Assembly: GCA_920105625.2 (NCBI GenBank)
Contig: OV050030.1
Location: forward strand, 171,861,315 to 171,925,314
From: Clusia tigrina
Taxonomy: Eukaryota; Arthropoda; Insecta; Diptera; Clusiidae
Length of the DNA: 64,000 nucleotides
Direction of reading: 5' to 3'
The position numbers were made by a program, and so were the translations under genes. The first letter of the stretch is position 1; every line of letters starts with the position of its first letter. Below the pieces are notes generated by a model. The model was not told the origin of the DNA and did no database searches. It saw only the letters and a program-made list of their open reading frames with translations. Shown here piece by piece: positions 21,660 through 32,357 of this stretch.

Positions 21660-21945
21660 TGACCATATCCAAGGAAAAAAATTCAATTTAAACCCAACAT
21701 ATTGGTGAACTTCTCATGACTAGTTCTTGGTAGATTCTTAGAGAGGATATCAGCAATCATATTACTGCTGCAGCAATTCTTCATTTCAATTTCACCTCCT
21801 CGTTAGACATTCCTTATATAATACTATTTGATATGAATACGTTTAGTCCTGGAATGATATATGGGATTCTTCACCAGGTTCATGGTGCACAAGTTGTCTC
21901 CATTCACAACAATCGCCTTGGGGCCATTCCAACTGCATTTCACCT
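21660..21945 (-). pseudogene. CP RNase H C-terminal end
   Basis: Minus-strand translation gives YLEQLLGEMQLEWP followed by residues of the Copia RNase H tail in shifting frames. It continues the frame cut at 22342 by insertion of the LINE tail. It is absent from copy 2, where a deletion removed this part and the 3' LTR. Confidence 0.65.
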
Positions 21946-21959
21946 AAAAGTTGTTCTAA

Positions 21960-22327
21960 CCTTAATCAAAAAATGCCTTAGATTACTCTCTGGAGCATTA
22001 ACAGACCACTTCGCCTGCAACAAACACCTACACAAAATAGGTATATCTAGCACGAGCACTTGCAGATTCTGCTGTGATGAAGAGGAGTCTGTGGGACACT
22101 TAATCACCAACTGTGATGCATTAGGCCACAGGACACACAGGATCTTAGGTTCCTATATACTAGAAGATGAAGACCTTCAAATGCTCTCTCCAAAGGAGCT
22201 GGTTCGATTCCTTGATATACTAAGTATACTAAATAATTAAGTACGAAGGGGCGCACAATAGATCAAGTTGGTCGCAATGCATAAAGGCCTTAGCCTAACC
22301 CGTTCAACCATTACCATTACCATTACC
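21960..22327 (+). mobile_element. LINE 3' tail, 5'-truncated (copy 1)
   Basis: 368 bp flanked by the 14-bp target duplication AAAAGTTGTTCTAA at 21946-21959 and 22328-22341. It encodes the C-terminus of a LINE ORF2: a cysteine-histidine knuckle CRFCCDEEESVGHLITNC (about 22063-22116) and a helical end, stopping at 22240. The 3' UTR ends in CATTACCATTACCATTACC, a tandem-repeat tail in place of poly(A), as in I/LOA/R1-type LINEs. It is inserted in the copia RNase H. Confidence 0.85.
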
Positions 22328-22341
22328 AAAAGTTGTTCTAA

Positions 22342-23525
22342 ATATACGGCTTCCTTTACTGCAGTTGTTAGCGCCATATATTCGGTCCTTGTACTGCTAA
22401 GAGCGACAGATGACTGCTTCTTTGACTCATACGAAAATACACCACTAGATAAGAAAAATGCATAACCTATATATGATTTACGATAACTCGCATCGCCTCC
22501 ACAGTTCGCATCCACACTGCACTTGATCAGACTACCTGTGCTATGGTACCTGAACTGCTTGTACTGCGTTGCGCACAGATACCATAGTATGCGCTGAGGA
22601 TCGTTATCGCTTTGTGTTAGTGTGCATACAGAATGCAGAATGTCGGGTCGCGTACATATAGCCAAATACATAACAGATTCTATAAGCGATTGACTGCACC
22701 TGGTCAGCTCCCTTGTAGCTGCTGCTATTGCAATTAACCTGATGTCCTGGATCCATAGGAATAGCGATCTGTCGGCACTCCTTCATACCATGCTCGCGCA
22801 GTAATTTTTGTATGTGTAACTTTTGACTAAATGCGGTACCTCCAGTTTCACCATCTTGTTCGACTTCCAAACTCAGCAAATGTTGAACAGTCCCTTTGTC
22901 GACTACTTCTGCTTCGTTCGAAATCATCCCTTTTACTTGCTGAATTTGGTATATCTGATACAAGCAATCAGTAGATCATCAACATAGATAGCAATAATGC
23001 TCAATTGATCTTCATGGTGTTTGATGTATACCCATGGCTCGCTCTCACGTGGCTGGAAAGCAATCCTCTTTAATATGCGGTTCGGAAAGCGCTTGTCAAC
23101 AAGCAACTCAGATAGACTCATAAAAATTTCATCGCACATCTCGCTGTTTAAGAATGCGGCAGTTACATCCATTTTCTGAAGATGCAGACCATATTCCGCC
23201 GCAATCGCGAATATCATTCTGATTATGCTGTACCGTACAACGGGTGAAAACTTTTCCGTGTAGGTAATACCATAATTCTGTGAACAGCAATTCGCAACCA
23301 ACCTCGCTTTAAACCGCTTCATAGTGCAATCCCTGTCCCTCTTTACCGCGAACACTCCTTTATTACATACAACTTTTTGTCGTTTGGGAAACTGCAAGTT
23401 CCCATGTTTCGTTTTTCAATAGACTTGTGTTCAAATTTCATAGGTTCGTACCATTTATTTGCTAATTCACTGGACAATGCCTCATTCATTGACTCAGGCA
23501 CTTTCATATTATCAGTATTCATCAA
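22342..23525 (-). pseudogene. CP reverse transcriptase and RNase H (copy 1)
   Basis: Order on the minus strand: WYEPMKFEHKSIEKRN (RT entry); KARLVANCCSQNYGITYTEKFSPVVR, the Copia GF.Q..G.DY...F.PV block; MDVTAAFLN; the active-site IYVDDLLIA (about 22975-23000); then GMKECRQIAIPMDPG; MYLAICTRPDILHSV; and RNase H with DANCGGDASYRKSYIGYAF and KEAVYLEQLL. Frames change near 23395, 22950 and 22670. All motif residues of the YVDD centre are present. Confidence 0.9.
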
Positions 23526-23539
23526 ACGGAAATAATTGT

Positions 23540-24300
23540 ATTCTCTTTTGGGTCTACCAGGTCCTTCAGAACGAATTATAGTTGGCTTACCTGGACCTCA
23601 CTTTATAGCAACTATTACTGCTCTTTCTTCCTCTGCAGATTTAAACTCACCATCACTTTTCTCTGACTTCACTTCGGTAATAGCTGTTGCTATAGCTTCG
23701 ATTTCGCCCATAGTCGTTTTCTGTTCCGTTTTGTTACCTCCGCTGACTTTTGTACTACTGTTCAACTACATTTGTGCCTTACGCGTTGCAACTGCTACCT
23801 GCACGTCTAGCTCACCACACTATTTCGTTTCTATCGTTTCCATAAAGTATGCACTCATGCTTCTACTCACAATTAGCTCCCTCCACAATCAAACAGCCTA
23901 TATGCCTAAGATGTGTCATAGTAACCGACTATTGTATACTCTTTACCTCTTGGTTTGAATTTATCACGTTTTCGCTATTCCACAGCGATGAATGAGACAA
24001 ATGTTCGTAAATGCGATACTATTAGTTTATGACCATACCATGCTTCGTACAGAATCTAATGCTTTAATATGCCGCAGTGTGAACTGCCTCTGCCCGGCAC
24101 TAAGCTGCATGCACCTTGCTATTTCAATAAGCGAGCTGGTAAACCTGTCTGCCACCGCGTTTTGTTAGGGCATATAGGACAGTGTCAGTTGTCACAAAAT
24201 TCAATTTTCTTTAAGAAATACATCGAAAATCTTGTTAAAGAATTCAGTACCGTTATCACTTCGAAGAATTTTGCTCTGCAAACCCGGTACGAATAGAACT
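23540..24300 (-). pseudogene. CP integrase (copy 1)
   Basis: Minus-strand reading in several frames: LRSDNGTEFFNKIF (second Asp), a SYMP-QNAVADRF block (a VAERF variant, the Glu changed to Asp), CMQLSAGQ, EAWYGHK, then EYTIVGYYDTS-AYRLFD, the Copia GKS-like C-terminal module. Several stops. The zinc region and the first Asp would lie near 24300, where the protease remnant merges; I could not place them, so a deletion is likely. Confidence 0.72.
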
Positions 24301-25108
24301 TCAACGAGTGTGATGTCATACTGCTATATTTTTAAAAGCACAATTCCTTTGCCTACTGCTAACATTTTGTTGTCGCCGATAAGTATGATCGCTTCTTCAT
24401 ACAGCTCGAACTCCTGAAGCATGTTGCGGTCGCATCACAAATATGAAGAGGCATCGCTGTCAACGAACCAAGCATTGGCATGTGAAATGTTGTTGCTGAG
24501 TGCCGCTAGCAATCCGTTATTTTTGCTGTTGTTTGCTGTTGCTTTTGTTCTCGTGCTTTTTCTCTACACTGAGCAACACAAATGTTCCTTTTTGCCAAAA
24601 ATTGTAACATTTTAATTAAACCGTTTACTGTTATCGTTGTTGTTGCTTAGGGTATTCGCGTCTCGTTTTGCATTCCCAGAATACTTCTCTATTGCGCCTG
24701 TATTTTCTATTGCCATGAACGCTTGCACGCTAAATTCTGCATATTCGGAACTGCATGTTTTACGTCGCTCGCCGTCTTCTATCAACTTTATTTGTACCGC
24801 ACTTAGTGCTTGTAGCTCATCGCGAGATTCCAATCCGACGACAACATTTTCGAATGATTTCGGCAGACTAGCGAGGAGCATTATTACAAATAATTCCTCT
24901 TGGAGACCAACACCAATTTCTGCAAGCCTCTCTGCGACTATGAAAAATAGTAAACATTTGGCTGAACAGACTCACAATCGTTCATTCGCATTCCAAGTAA
25001 CTGGTTGAATAACGTTACTTTTCTCACTGGTATTTAAGCCTATAAATCATATGTAGAGTATTCCATGCTTCGTTTGCCATCTTGCAGTTCTTGACATGGT
25101 TTATTTGC
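24301..25108 (-). pseudogene. gag: CP gag and protease (copy 1, N-terminus lost)
   Basis: 25024-25233 includes NCKMANEAWNTLHMIY, a Copia gag (UBN2-type) block. After a short break LLASLPKSFENVVVGLESRDEL and IKLIEDGERRK follow (24881-24612). The nucleocapsid knuckle is decayed. The protease motif reads AWFVDSDASSYL near 24475, where DSGAS/T-H is expected, so Gly is changed to Asp. Stops separate the pieces. Confidence 0.8.
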
Positions 25109-25115
25109 ATAATTC

Positions 25116-25465
25116 CATAATTATTAAAATGAATTATTAATGTGAGTAAGTCGATAGTCGTCAATTCTGTGTATATGAAGATTATTTTTGTAACGAATTT
25201 ATTGACAAGACAAGTTACAACAGTAGTTTGCAATTGCGTATGTGGTTATGCCACCGTAATAATTTTTCAGAAGAAGAAGAAGAATTATTGAAACATTTTT
25301 TGGCAGATCTTATAGCTATTTCGGACACGCCACTTTGTCCTCATCAGAGATCTTTCAATGAAAGGCAATTTTTCCCCAAGCATTTTTTTTTATTATATCT
25401 CAGAAATCAACAGCACACCAATTATGAACCCTCCCAGGAAACGAACCTGGGTCTACAGGTCATGT
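25116..25465. other. Copy-1-specific stretch without recognised content
   Basis: It replaces about 840 bp present in copy 2 (48498-49334: the CP gag start, the 5' LTR and the left end of H2). It has a GAAGAAGAAGAAGAATTATTG run near 25270 and no convincing ORF. It is probably filler or another insertion at a deletion junction. Confidence 0.4.
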
Positions 25466-25549
25466 AAATGGATACAAATGAAATAAAATATTAGTTACTA
25501 TATGTATACATTTTTTTATTGGCGTAGATATTTTCAGCGATGATGAATA

Positions 25550-25863
25550 TTTAGTGGATAACCTTGGACGAACTGTACAAAGATTTACAGATAGTGGAAA
25601 AGTATCGCCTAAGCCTGAACAGCACGGTTCAAAAATCTATTCATTGGAGCGAAACCATTTTAACTTCAATGGATGAAACCGTTTTCGGGAGACTATGCTT
25701 TCAGAGAATGTTCAGAGAAGCAATTTCACGTATATTAGCACCTAGCTATCGTTCTATTTAGACTAGGTTCATGTGGAGAGAGTGCATCGATCAGGAAAAT
25801 AGCTTCTGTATTTGGAATGAGTGATGGCGGCACGCCTAATTTAATCACTCTAAGAGTTTCAGT
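25550..25863 (+). pseudogene. H2 transposase, N-terminal part (copy 1)
   Basis: It reads DELYKDLQIVEKYRLSLN and MFREAISRILAPSYRSI, then, after a stop and shift, LGSCGESASIRKIASVFGMSDGGT. The last motif is the Harbinger helix block (L..L..GES.RSI...FG.S..T). Its continuation is at 31688. The same part is at 49429-49734. Confidence 0.7.
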
Positions 25864-25899
25864 AAAAAAATGAAATAAAATTTACTAATACGAAACGGA

Positions 25900-26652
25900 C
25901 CGCCTATCAAGGCTAGTGACGGTAGCATCCCAACTTCTGACGAAGATCAACTCGCTCACTGGAGAGAATTTTTCGTAGACAGCAGCGTAGACGTAGAAAA
26001 CAACACTGCACCCTTCTTTGCTGAACAGCGAAGAAGAAACCCCAACAGAAATATCATTGCCGGCCCGCCCACCACAGAAGAAATTAGCCTAGCAATCCAT
26101 AAGCTAAAATTCAACAAAGCTGCTGGACCTGACGAACTTGCTTCTGAACTCTTGAAGTATGGCGCTAGTATAATCTCTCACGCACTCTACTCTATCATGC
26201 ATAACATCTGGACCACCATCGCCACTGACTGGAAAGAGGGAGTAATAAACACTATCCAAAAAGGGCGATCTCAGCCAATGTAAAAATTGGAGGCGCATAA
26301 CCCTTCTCAACTCCAACCAAAAATCCTAGCTCTTATTATCTTAGATAGAGTATCAGGTATACTCAACAGCAAGTTACGGCGTGAACAAAATTAGTTCAGT
26401 CCAAACCGATCTTGCTTGGACCACATCAAAACTTTACTCATAATTGTGGAGCAATCTGTCGAATGGAGATCGCCACTATTCCTCCTTTTCGTGGACTTCG
26501 AACGTGCGTTTGACACGGTTCACAGGGATGCAATATTTGGCGCTCTCTACAAAATTGCGGAGTTCCGGACAAGATCGTCGAGCTCATTAAGGCCATATAT
26601 AAAGACGCGAACCTAAGTGTGCGTTATAAAGGTAAAAATAGTGCCAACTTTA
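25900..26652 (+). pseudogene. L1 reverse transcriptase, first part (copy 1)
   Basis: Motifs in changing frames: EDQLAHWREFFVDSS; PPTTEEISLAIHKLKFNKAAGPDEL; W..RITLLNS; then SLFLLFVDFERAFDTVHRDAI, RT block 3 with the first catalytic Asp (26470-26530); and LSVRYKGKNSANFNI. Several stops and indels. G4 is inserted at ATAT in the codons for FNIN. Confidence 0.82.
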
Positions 26653-26656
26653 ATAT

Positions 26657-27223
26657 TGCTACGAAATTGCCCTCTTGACAATTTTCTCTGTTACAAAATT
26701 GCCCTCCTGACAATTCCTCTAGCTCTCTGTAGTCGGACTCGTACCACTGGACTGTGTAGTAATCAAACAATCGCTGGTTAAATTAAAATAATTAGCTTTA
26801 TTTAATTATTGCTATTTACACATTTAATATTAGGCTTAAAGTTTACTAAGTTATTATTTGCACTTTATTTACTAATGAATTTCATCACTTTGTAAATCAC
26901 ATATACTGCTGCTTTGATTATAATGGTTGATGTACACACTGTCGCGGTCTCTGATCTACTGCATTCGACTTTGAACAATCTTGTCGCTTTTATAGTTTTC
27001 GAATGGTTGGAGTAGAAAATTCCACGCTATTCTCGTATTGTCTAGAAGTTTCTATCCACTTCGACAGAAGTCGAGAATATTCTTTTTGATATTACCGACA
27101 GATGGTTCTTGAATAAGCTTTTATTCGAATAGTTCGCATCTTGACTCACAGGGGGCACTCATTCCCAAACTCAGATGGGATCCTGAAAGTATGCAATCAT
27201 ATTCACTGTGCTATCACGTTTCA
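26657..27223 (-). repeat. G4 3' LTR (567 bp)
   Basis: Ends TG..CA. On the minus strand it is preceded by AAGCGGAGGGCCG, a purine-rich tract. It pairs with 28923-29514 and with the solo LTR at 50511-51083. Confidence 0.88.
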
Positions 27224-27234
27224 CGGCCCTCCGC

Positions 27235-27490
27235 TTAATCTTGTTCGTCCCGAATAAGAATAGTACTGCAACCTTTATAAGGAGAGATACCTCTCCATAT
27301 GAAGGACTTTCATTTTGCTCCTGAAATTTCTCGTCAACTGGATGCGGTATACTACATCGTTGAACCGCTTTATCACCTTTTAAGGCCCTTCCCAGTGCGC
27401 TTGCAGTTTTGGCGATAATCCATTTTTTCTTTGCGGATTATGAAGCATAACTAGCTGCCCTTCTTGAAATCCCTTGGAGTTTGCTCGTAG
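27235..27490 (-). pseudogene. G4 integrase C-terminal tail
   Basis: Minus-strand reading QLVMLHNPQRKNGLSPKLQ, then HWEGP-KVIKRFNDVVYRIQ and KMKVLHMERY. This is the GPY-type integrase tail of 412/mdg1-like elements. It is fused by deletion to the gag end. Confidence 0.78.
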
Positions 27491-27789
27491 ATCATATCTG
27501 GCTTTCGATTTATCACTCATCAGTTGTGTACGATTTCTGCTGTTTCCGAGGATTCAGCTGTTCGCGTTTTGCAGGTATACAACTGCTGCATCGAAGTACT
27601 GAATATGACTTTTTAGTCCATTCTTCGTCTGCTTATCTACTACTACTCCTCGCTTATCACACTGTCAGCAATTAGGCATCTGACTTTCCGTACGATATGA
27701 GAAACGAGGATTCTGGGGCTGCATGTTGTGGGAGTCAAATCTTGCCCCTCGAGACTGACTCCATTTAGTTTGTCGGCAGCTTAATAACA

Positions 27790-28884
27790 TGATCCAATTC
27801 CCTACCTTTGCGAGTCTGATGGAGAACGTTTGCGTTTCGTCCGACAACTAAGAGTCGCGTATCCAACCTCACCGCAGGCAAAGCACTTGCCCGTGCAACC
27901 CTGTCAACTTTCAACTTGCATCTGACAGGCTCTGCATACTGGCTGGCATACCACGGCCGCGATCTTCAATGGTAAAGCGCCAGCCACTGTCTCAATACAT
28001 GTAGCATTTGGATTTGTTATCACTGAAGAGTCCATTTCCGCATCGAGAACACCACATACGAAATTATCCATCATACTTCTCTCAGCAATCTCGCCTGGAC
28101 AGGGAGGATGGGCAAACCGTTTCACCTCTGCCACAACCTGTTGTAGACACTCACCCTCTGCGATATTCGGCAGTACATCACCTTTCAATGACATAGCAAA
28201 TGGTGCAAGTATTTCGCGATTACTCCAACCATCTCTACTGGCAGTAGCTTCAATTTCAGTCTGCCTTTGCTCATTCGCATTGGATTTTTGTTCCACAAAT
28301 CCTTCGGACGACTCCTGTCGTGTCCCAACCTCACAAACCTACGTGTCCACCATCTCGGATATTTCATTCTTCTGCTGTGAGTTCTTTTCCGGTAGTTGAG
28401 TAGAACGCGTTTCACTCAGCTGTAACTGTTCATTGACATCCTCTTTGACTGGTGGAGCATATTGCTTTAACCGCTGGTGTATATCCTTATCGTATTGCTG
28501 GAAGAGCTGCTGCATATCCTGTTTGAGGGATGCGACACTCTTTTCGATGGATTCAGCATTTTGTTGTAACTGCCGCTGCATCTTCTCATCTCGCAACTGC
28601 ATCTTCTCATATCGCTGCTGCATATCCTGTTTGAAGGATTGTATTACCCCGATGAGTACGTTCATGTCAAAGTTTCCCGCGTTAGTTTCTTGCGGTGTTT
28701 CTTCGTGTCGAGATGCCGTTGGCTCTTCACATTGAAATTGATGCTCATCGACGTCTGTACACTGCTCCTCTAAGGCGCTTCTTAATCGCACCTGCAGCTC
28801 CGCTTTAAGCCCTTATGTTTGCAAATTTAAACGCTCAAGCTCCTTCTTGAGCTGCTCCAATCTCAGTTTTTCAAATTTAACCAT
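27790..28884 (-). pseudogene. gag: G4 gag
   Basis: Start ATG 28882-28884, beginning MVKFEKLRLEQLKKELERL, a SAP-like DNA-binding motif continued after a stop near 28815 by GLKAELQVRLR. 28791-28339 is a glutamine-rich coiled coil with repeats of SFKQDMQQRYEKMQLRDEKM type. Frames change near 28400 and 28190. WSNREILAPFAMSLKGD is capsid-like, and GKCFACGEVGYATLSC (about 27895-27850) is a zinc knuckle whose His is replaced by Tyr. Confidence 0.8.
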
Positions 28885-28904
28885 TGTTTATTACAGATAC
28901 ACAA

Positions 28905-28921
28905 TCCCACTTCTGACACCA
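28905..28921 (-). other. G4 primer-binding site
   Basis: The minus strand reads TGGTGTCAGAAGTGGGA just inside the 5' LTR. It starts with TGG as expected for a tRNA 3' end and is a motif common in Ty3/gypsy elements, probably a leucine tRNA. Confidence 0.65.
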
Positions 28922-28922
28922 A

Positions 28923-29514
28923 TTATTTTAAATTGTCCTCTTGACAATTTACTCTGTTAATAAAATTGCCCTCCTGACAATTCCTCTAACTCTCTGTAGT
29001 CGGACTCGTACCACTGGATTGCGTAGTAATCAAACACGCGCTGGTTAAATTAAAATAATTAGCTTTATTTAATTATTGCTATTTACACATTTAATATTAG
29101 GCTTAAAGTTTACTTAGTTATTATTTGCACTTTATTTCACAAACCATTAGTCACTTTATTTACCAATGAATTTCATCACTTTGTAAATCACAAATACTGC
29201 TGCTTTGATTATAATGCTAGATGTACACACTGTTACGGTTTCTGATCTACTGCATTCGACTTTGAACAGACTTGTCGCTTTTATAGTTTTCGAATGGTTG
29301 GAGTAGAAAATTCCACGCTATTCTCGTATTTTCTAGAAGTTTCTATCCACTTCGACAGAAGTCGAGAATATTCTTTTTGATATTACCGACAGATGGTTCT
29401 TGAATAAGCTTTTATTCGAATAGTTCGCATCTTGACTCACAGGGGGCATTCATTCCCAAACTCAGATGGGATCCTGAAAGTATGCAATCACATTCACTGT
29501 GCTATCTCGTTTCA
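28923..29514 (-). repeat. G4 5' LTR (592 bp)
   Basis: Homologous to 26657-27223, with an extra duplication of about 25 bp around CACTTTATTT (29130-29165). It is followed by ATAT and then the L1 codons for NINRGVRQG. Confidence 0.88.
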
Positions 29515-29518
29515 ATAT

Positions 29519-30097
29519 AAATAGAGGCGTTAGGCAGGGGTGCGTTCTGTCACCACTGTTGTTTATAGTGGTCTTGGATGATGTCCTTAGGCGTACTAAT
29601 GCAGAGACAGAGGAGGGGCTGCAGTGGAGATTAAACCAAAAGCTAAGCGACTTGGACTACGCTGATGACATCTGTTTCATGACGCACATGTTAGCAGGCG
29701 CCTCGTCAAGAATACGCCAAATTGCCGTAAACGCTCATGCAGCTGGCCTCAAAATAAACTTCTCCAAAACTACACTTTTGCGACTGCAAACTGCAAATAC
29801 ATCTCCACTCATTGTACTGACAAATGACAACTCCACCATCAACATTGAGGCCGTTGACAGCTTCTGCTACCTTGGTAGCTACTTAACAAAATAAGGGGGG
29901 GTAACATCTGATGTGGCAGCACGCATAAACAAAGTACAGTCTCCATTCCGAAATTTAGATCGAATTTGGCGCTCTCGTGTCATATCGCTGCGCACAAAAA
30001 TACGAATATTTAACACCAGTATAAAACCTGTTTTGTTACATGGGTCTGAAACATGGTTGATCTCAGAACAAATAACTCGACAACTTCAAACTGTTGA
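29519..30097 (+). pseudogene. L1 reverse transcriptase, second part (copy 1)
   Basis: It reads NRGVRQGCVLSPLLF, then LDYADDICFMTH (the YADD active site, about 29650-29685), GLKINFSKT and CYLGSYLTK. After a TAA at 29892 the thumb/connection region follows (VAARINKVQSPFRNLDRIW and LLHGSETWLISEQITRQLQ). It ends abruptly at 30097, where Jockey 5'-UTR sequence begins. Confidence 0.85.
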
Positions 30098-31069
30098 GCA
30101 TTATTTACTCCAGAGAAAGCTGGCAAATCAAGCCAGTAGTCCACTAGTTGTGACTGTTTTTGCTTATTTAGTGTTGTGTTTTCTGGGCTAGATCTAGCGC
30201 GATTAGGGGTTTGGTTTGTTTTCTCTACAGGAATGTGTACACGACATTTAGATTATGGATCGGTTTGAATATTTCCTACTGGGTGTTTTATTGTGAGTGA
30301 ATCAATATATTTATCTGATGAGTGGGTTATTGTTGTTGAGTGAATTTTAGGAGTAAGTACACGGATTTTATATGGTGATTCATTTTGTGTATTTCCCAGT
30401 GGGTGCTTAATTGTGAGTGTGTTAATGCTGTTATGTGTTGAACGTGCAATTGCTGCTGAGCAAGATTCAGCTATTAGAGGTGGAGCCGAAGCTGAAGTGA
30501 GTTTGCTTGCACATATTGAATTTGTGTACGAAAAGGTTGTATTTGTTGTTGCATTTGATGAGGATAGATTTGTAATTATTTTGTTAGTGGTCGTTAGGGC
30601 ATCGGAGAGATTGTTTGAGGAGGACAGGCACTTTGCATATTTATACCATCAACCTTTTGGTTTTTTTGTGGAGAAGAGTGTCCGGCATAGATGGACCGCT
30701 ATTGGCTATCATAGGGAACGAACTCATAGGAGAGCCGGCTCATTGATTTTTCATAACTGAAGCTATCTCATTTTTTTGTGAATTCCTACGTTCGCTCTGT
30801 GGCGAGCGTACAACACTCATTTTAGCGCACTTACTGCTTAATATATATGTATGTTTATTGTTATTGTTTGTTTTGTGGCAATTGTGTTTTAACTTATTGT
30901 CACTATTTGTTTTTATTAGATGGCAGACTCCATCCAACACGAAACACTGTATATCAAAAAAATGCCAATTAAACGTCCTGTGGCAATTTGACACTATTTT
31001 TAAAAAAAATTTTTTAGATTTGCATGCAGAGTGAAAAGAACCAGACCGCACCGTAAAAGAGCACTTTTG
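30098..31069 (-). mobile_element. Jockey-type LINE J, 5'-UTR-only fragment (copy 1)
   Basis: 97% or more alike to 59934-60907, the 5' UTR of the J LINE in copy 2. It has no ORF1 or ORF2. Its right border is the L1 target ATAACAAAATA (31070-31080). Its left border is not a normal LINE 3' end. Conserved plus-strand ORFs here (such as 30413-30760) are antisense to the UTR and probably meaningless. Confidence 0.75.
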
Positions 31070-31080
31070 ATAACAAAATA

Positions 31081-31580
31081 TGGGGGTGCAACATCTGATG
31101 TGGCAGCACGCATAAACAAAGCACGGTCTGCATTCCGAAATTTAGATCGAATTTGGCGTTCTCGTGTGATATCGCTGTTAAAATGCGTTATATGGGTCTG
31201 AAAATTGGCTGGTCTCAGAACAAATAACTCGGCAACTTCAAAATTTAGTCAACAAATGGCTACGAATAATCTGCCGCATTTTCTGGCCAACAAGGATCAT
31301 GAACGAAGACCTGTGGCGCGCCTCACCAATAGCGAGCCTGTTGACACAAAAATTAATATTCCCAAGTGGAGCTGGATAGGGCACATTCTGCCACCAGCAT
31401 TACAAAGACGGCATTTCAATGAAACCCACATGGTAGCCGGAAAGCAGGACGCCCACGACAAACATGGGTACGCACTATTCACGCCGAAAGTCACCACAGA
31501 GCCACGTGGAAAAAAATAAGGCACCTGGCTGCTGATAGAAGCCGTTGGAGAACGTTTGTGTCCGCCCTATGCTACGACTA
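31081..31580 (+). pseudogene. L1 ORF2 C-terminal region (copy 1)
   Basis: It repeats the connection region seen at 29894-30097 with a deletion of about 40 bp, then continues with text like WSWIGHI, HMVAGKQDAHDK and a RHLAA-NRSRW-FVSALCYD ending in mixed frames. The matching copy at 61100-61417 reads this ending clearly as GRPRQIW and RHLAANRSRWRAFVSALC. Confidence 0.75.
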
Positions 31581-31687
31581 GGAGCGATATTTGACTCTTT
31601 TTTATGATGTCTTTTTGTTAACTTTGTTAGCATAAGTATAGTTTTATTGTGTCATATGTCATGGAATTAATAATAAAGAGTCTCAGT

Positions 31688-32357
31688 CAGGGCATTTTTA
31701 AAGCAATTAGGGCAGTATATGCGTTGGCAAGATTTTACAGAATGTTGTGAAATTGTTTGACAATATTTTAATGAACTACCATTTTGTATTGATTATATTG
31801 ATTGCACCGAAATCAAACTTGCTGAAGCACCATGAACAGTTCTTCTCTCGAAACCATATATATTCTGTTAAATCTCAAATTGTTTGCGACTATAAATTCA
31901 GGATAAGCGACGTTGTTGCGGGATATTGCGGATCTACAAATGACGCAAGCATAAATGCAGTCTTCCAGCGTAATAATTTTTTCGGGGCAGGAATGGATTG
32001 CAGGGGATTCCACGTATCCTCTTACTAATTCTGTCATTTCTCCTTATATAAATAATTCTCAACATATTGATCCAGAGAAAAGGAGAGAATTTAACAAGCA
32101 GCATAGTAACTGTCGTGACAGAGTTGAAACACTGCTTTGGCATATTGAATGAGCGATTTTGCAGCTTCAAAGAATTGAGAATGCGAATTCACAACGAAGA
32201 TAGTAAGAAGTTCGGCAATGAGTGGATTCTTGTCTGTTGCATTCTGCATAATATTTTGGTTGATAGTAATGAAACTAGACACTTTGAAGAATCTTTAGTA
32301 GGCCAGAACGCAGCTCATGATATTTTAAATGAGCCCAATGGCAATTTAGTCAAATGA
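31688..32357 (+). pseudogene. H2 transposase, C-terminal part (copy 1)
   Basis: Catalytic segments in different frames: YIDCTEIKL (first Asp, about 31795), CDYKFRISDVVAGYCGSTNDASI, GDSTYPLTN (second Asp, about 32000), and HCFGILNERFCSFKELRMRI preceded by TEL (the Glu region), ending CCILHNILVDS. This is the DDE order of HARBI1-like transposases. At least two frameshifts and a stop. Confidence 0.82.

Larger units (their letters stand above)
21424..25115 (-). mobile_element. Copia-like LTR retrotransposon CP, copy 1 (5' end lost)
   Basis: The 3' LTR (21424-21648) is preceded by GCAAT. RNase H, RT, integrase, protease and gag follow leftward to rightward on the minus strand. Copy 1 breaks at about 25115, before the gag start. 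The same insertion in copy 2 keeps the 5' LTR, which is followed by GCAAT. Confidence 0.88.
26657..29514 (-). mobile_element. 412/mdg1-like gypsy element G4, internally deleted
   Basis: LTRs at 26657-27223 and 28923-29514, with ATAT target duplication at 26653-26656 and 29515-29518. Removing it restores the L1 frame. The internal part is only 1.7 kb: gag is joined to an integrase tail, and protease, RT, RNase H and the integrase core are gone. In the paralogous copy 2 only a solo LTR remains at the same site. Confidence 0.9.
25864..31677 (+). mobile_element. LINE L1 in H2 (copy 1), 5'-truncated
   Basis: Flanked by GAGTTTCAGT (25854-25863) and GAGTCTCAGT (31678-31687), a 10-bp target duplication with one difference. 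It starts between the endonuclease and RT regions and ends with a TTAATAATAAA tail. It is interrupted by LTR element G4 (26657-29514) and by a Jockey fragment (30098-31069). Its clade is unresolved; the C-terminal text is like RTE/CR1-type endonuclease-RT proteins. Confidence 0.83.

Noticed and set aside
23536..24615. Plus-strand ORFs of 60-140 codons opposite the copia integrase and gag, identical in copy 2
   Set aside because: They are antisense shadows of the minus-strand copia reading frames, where Copia motifs are clear.
30413..30760. 115-codon plus-strand ORF, also conserved at 60251-60598
   Set aside because: It is conserved because both are copies of the Jockey 5' UTR. The ORF is antisense to that UTR and matches no family known to me.
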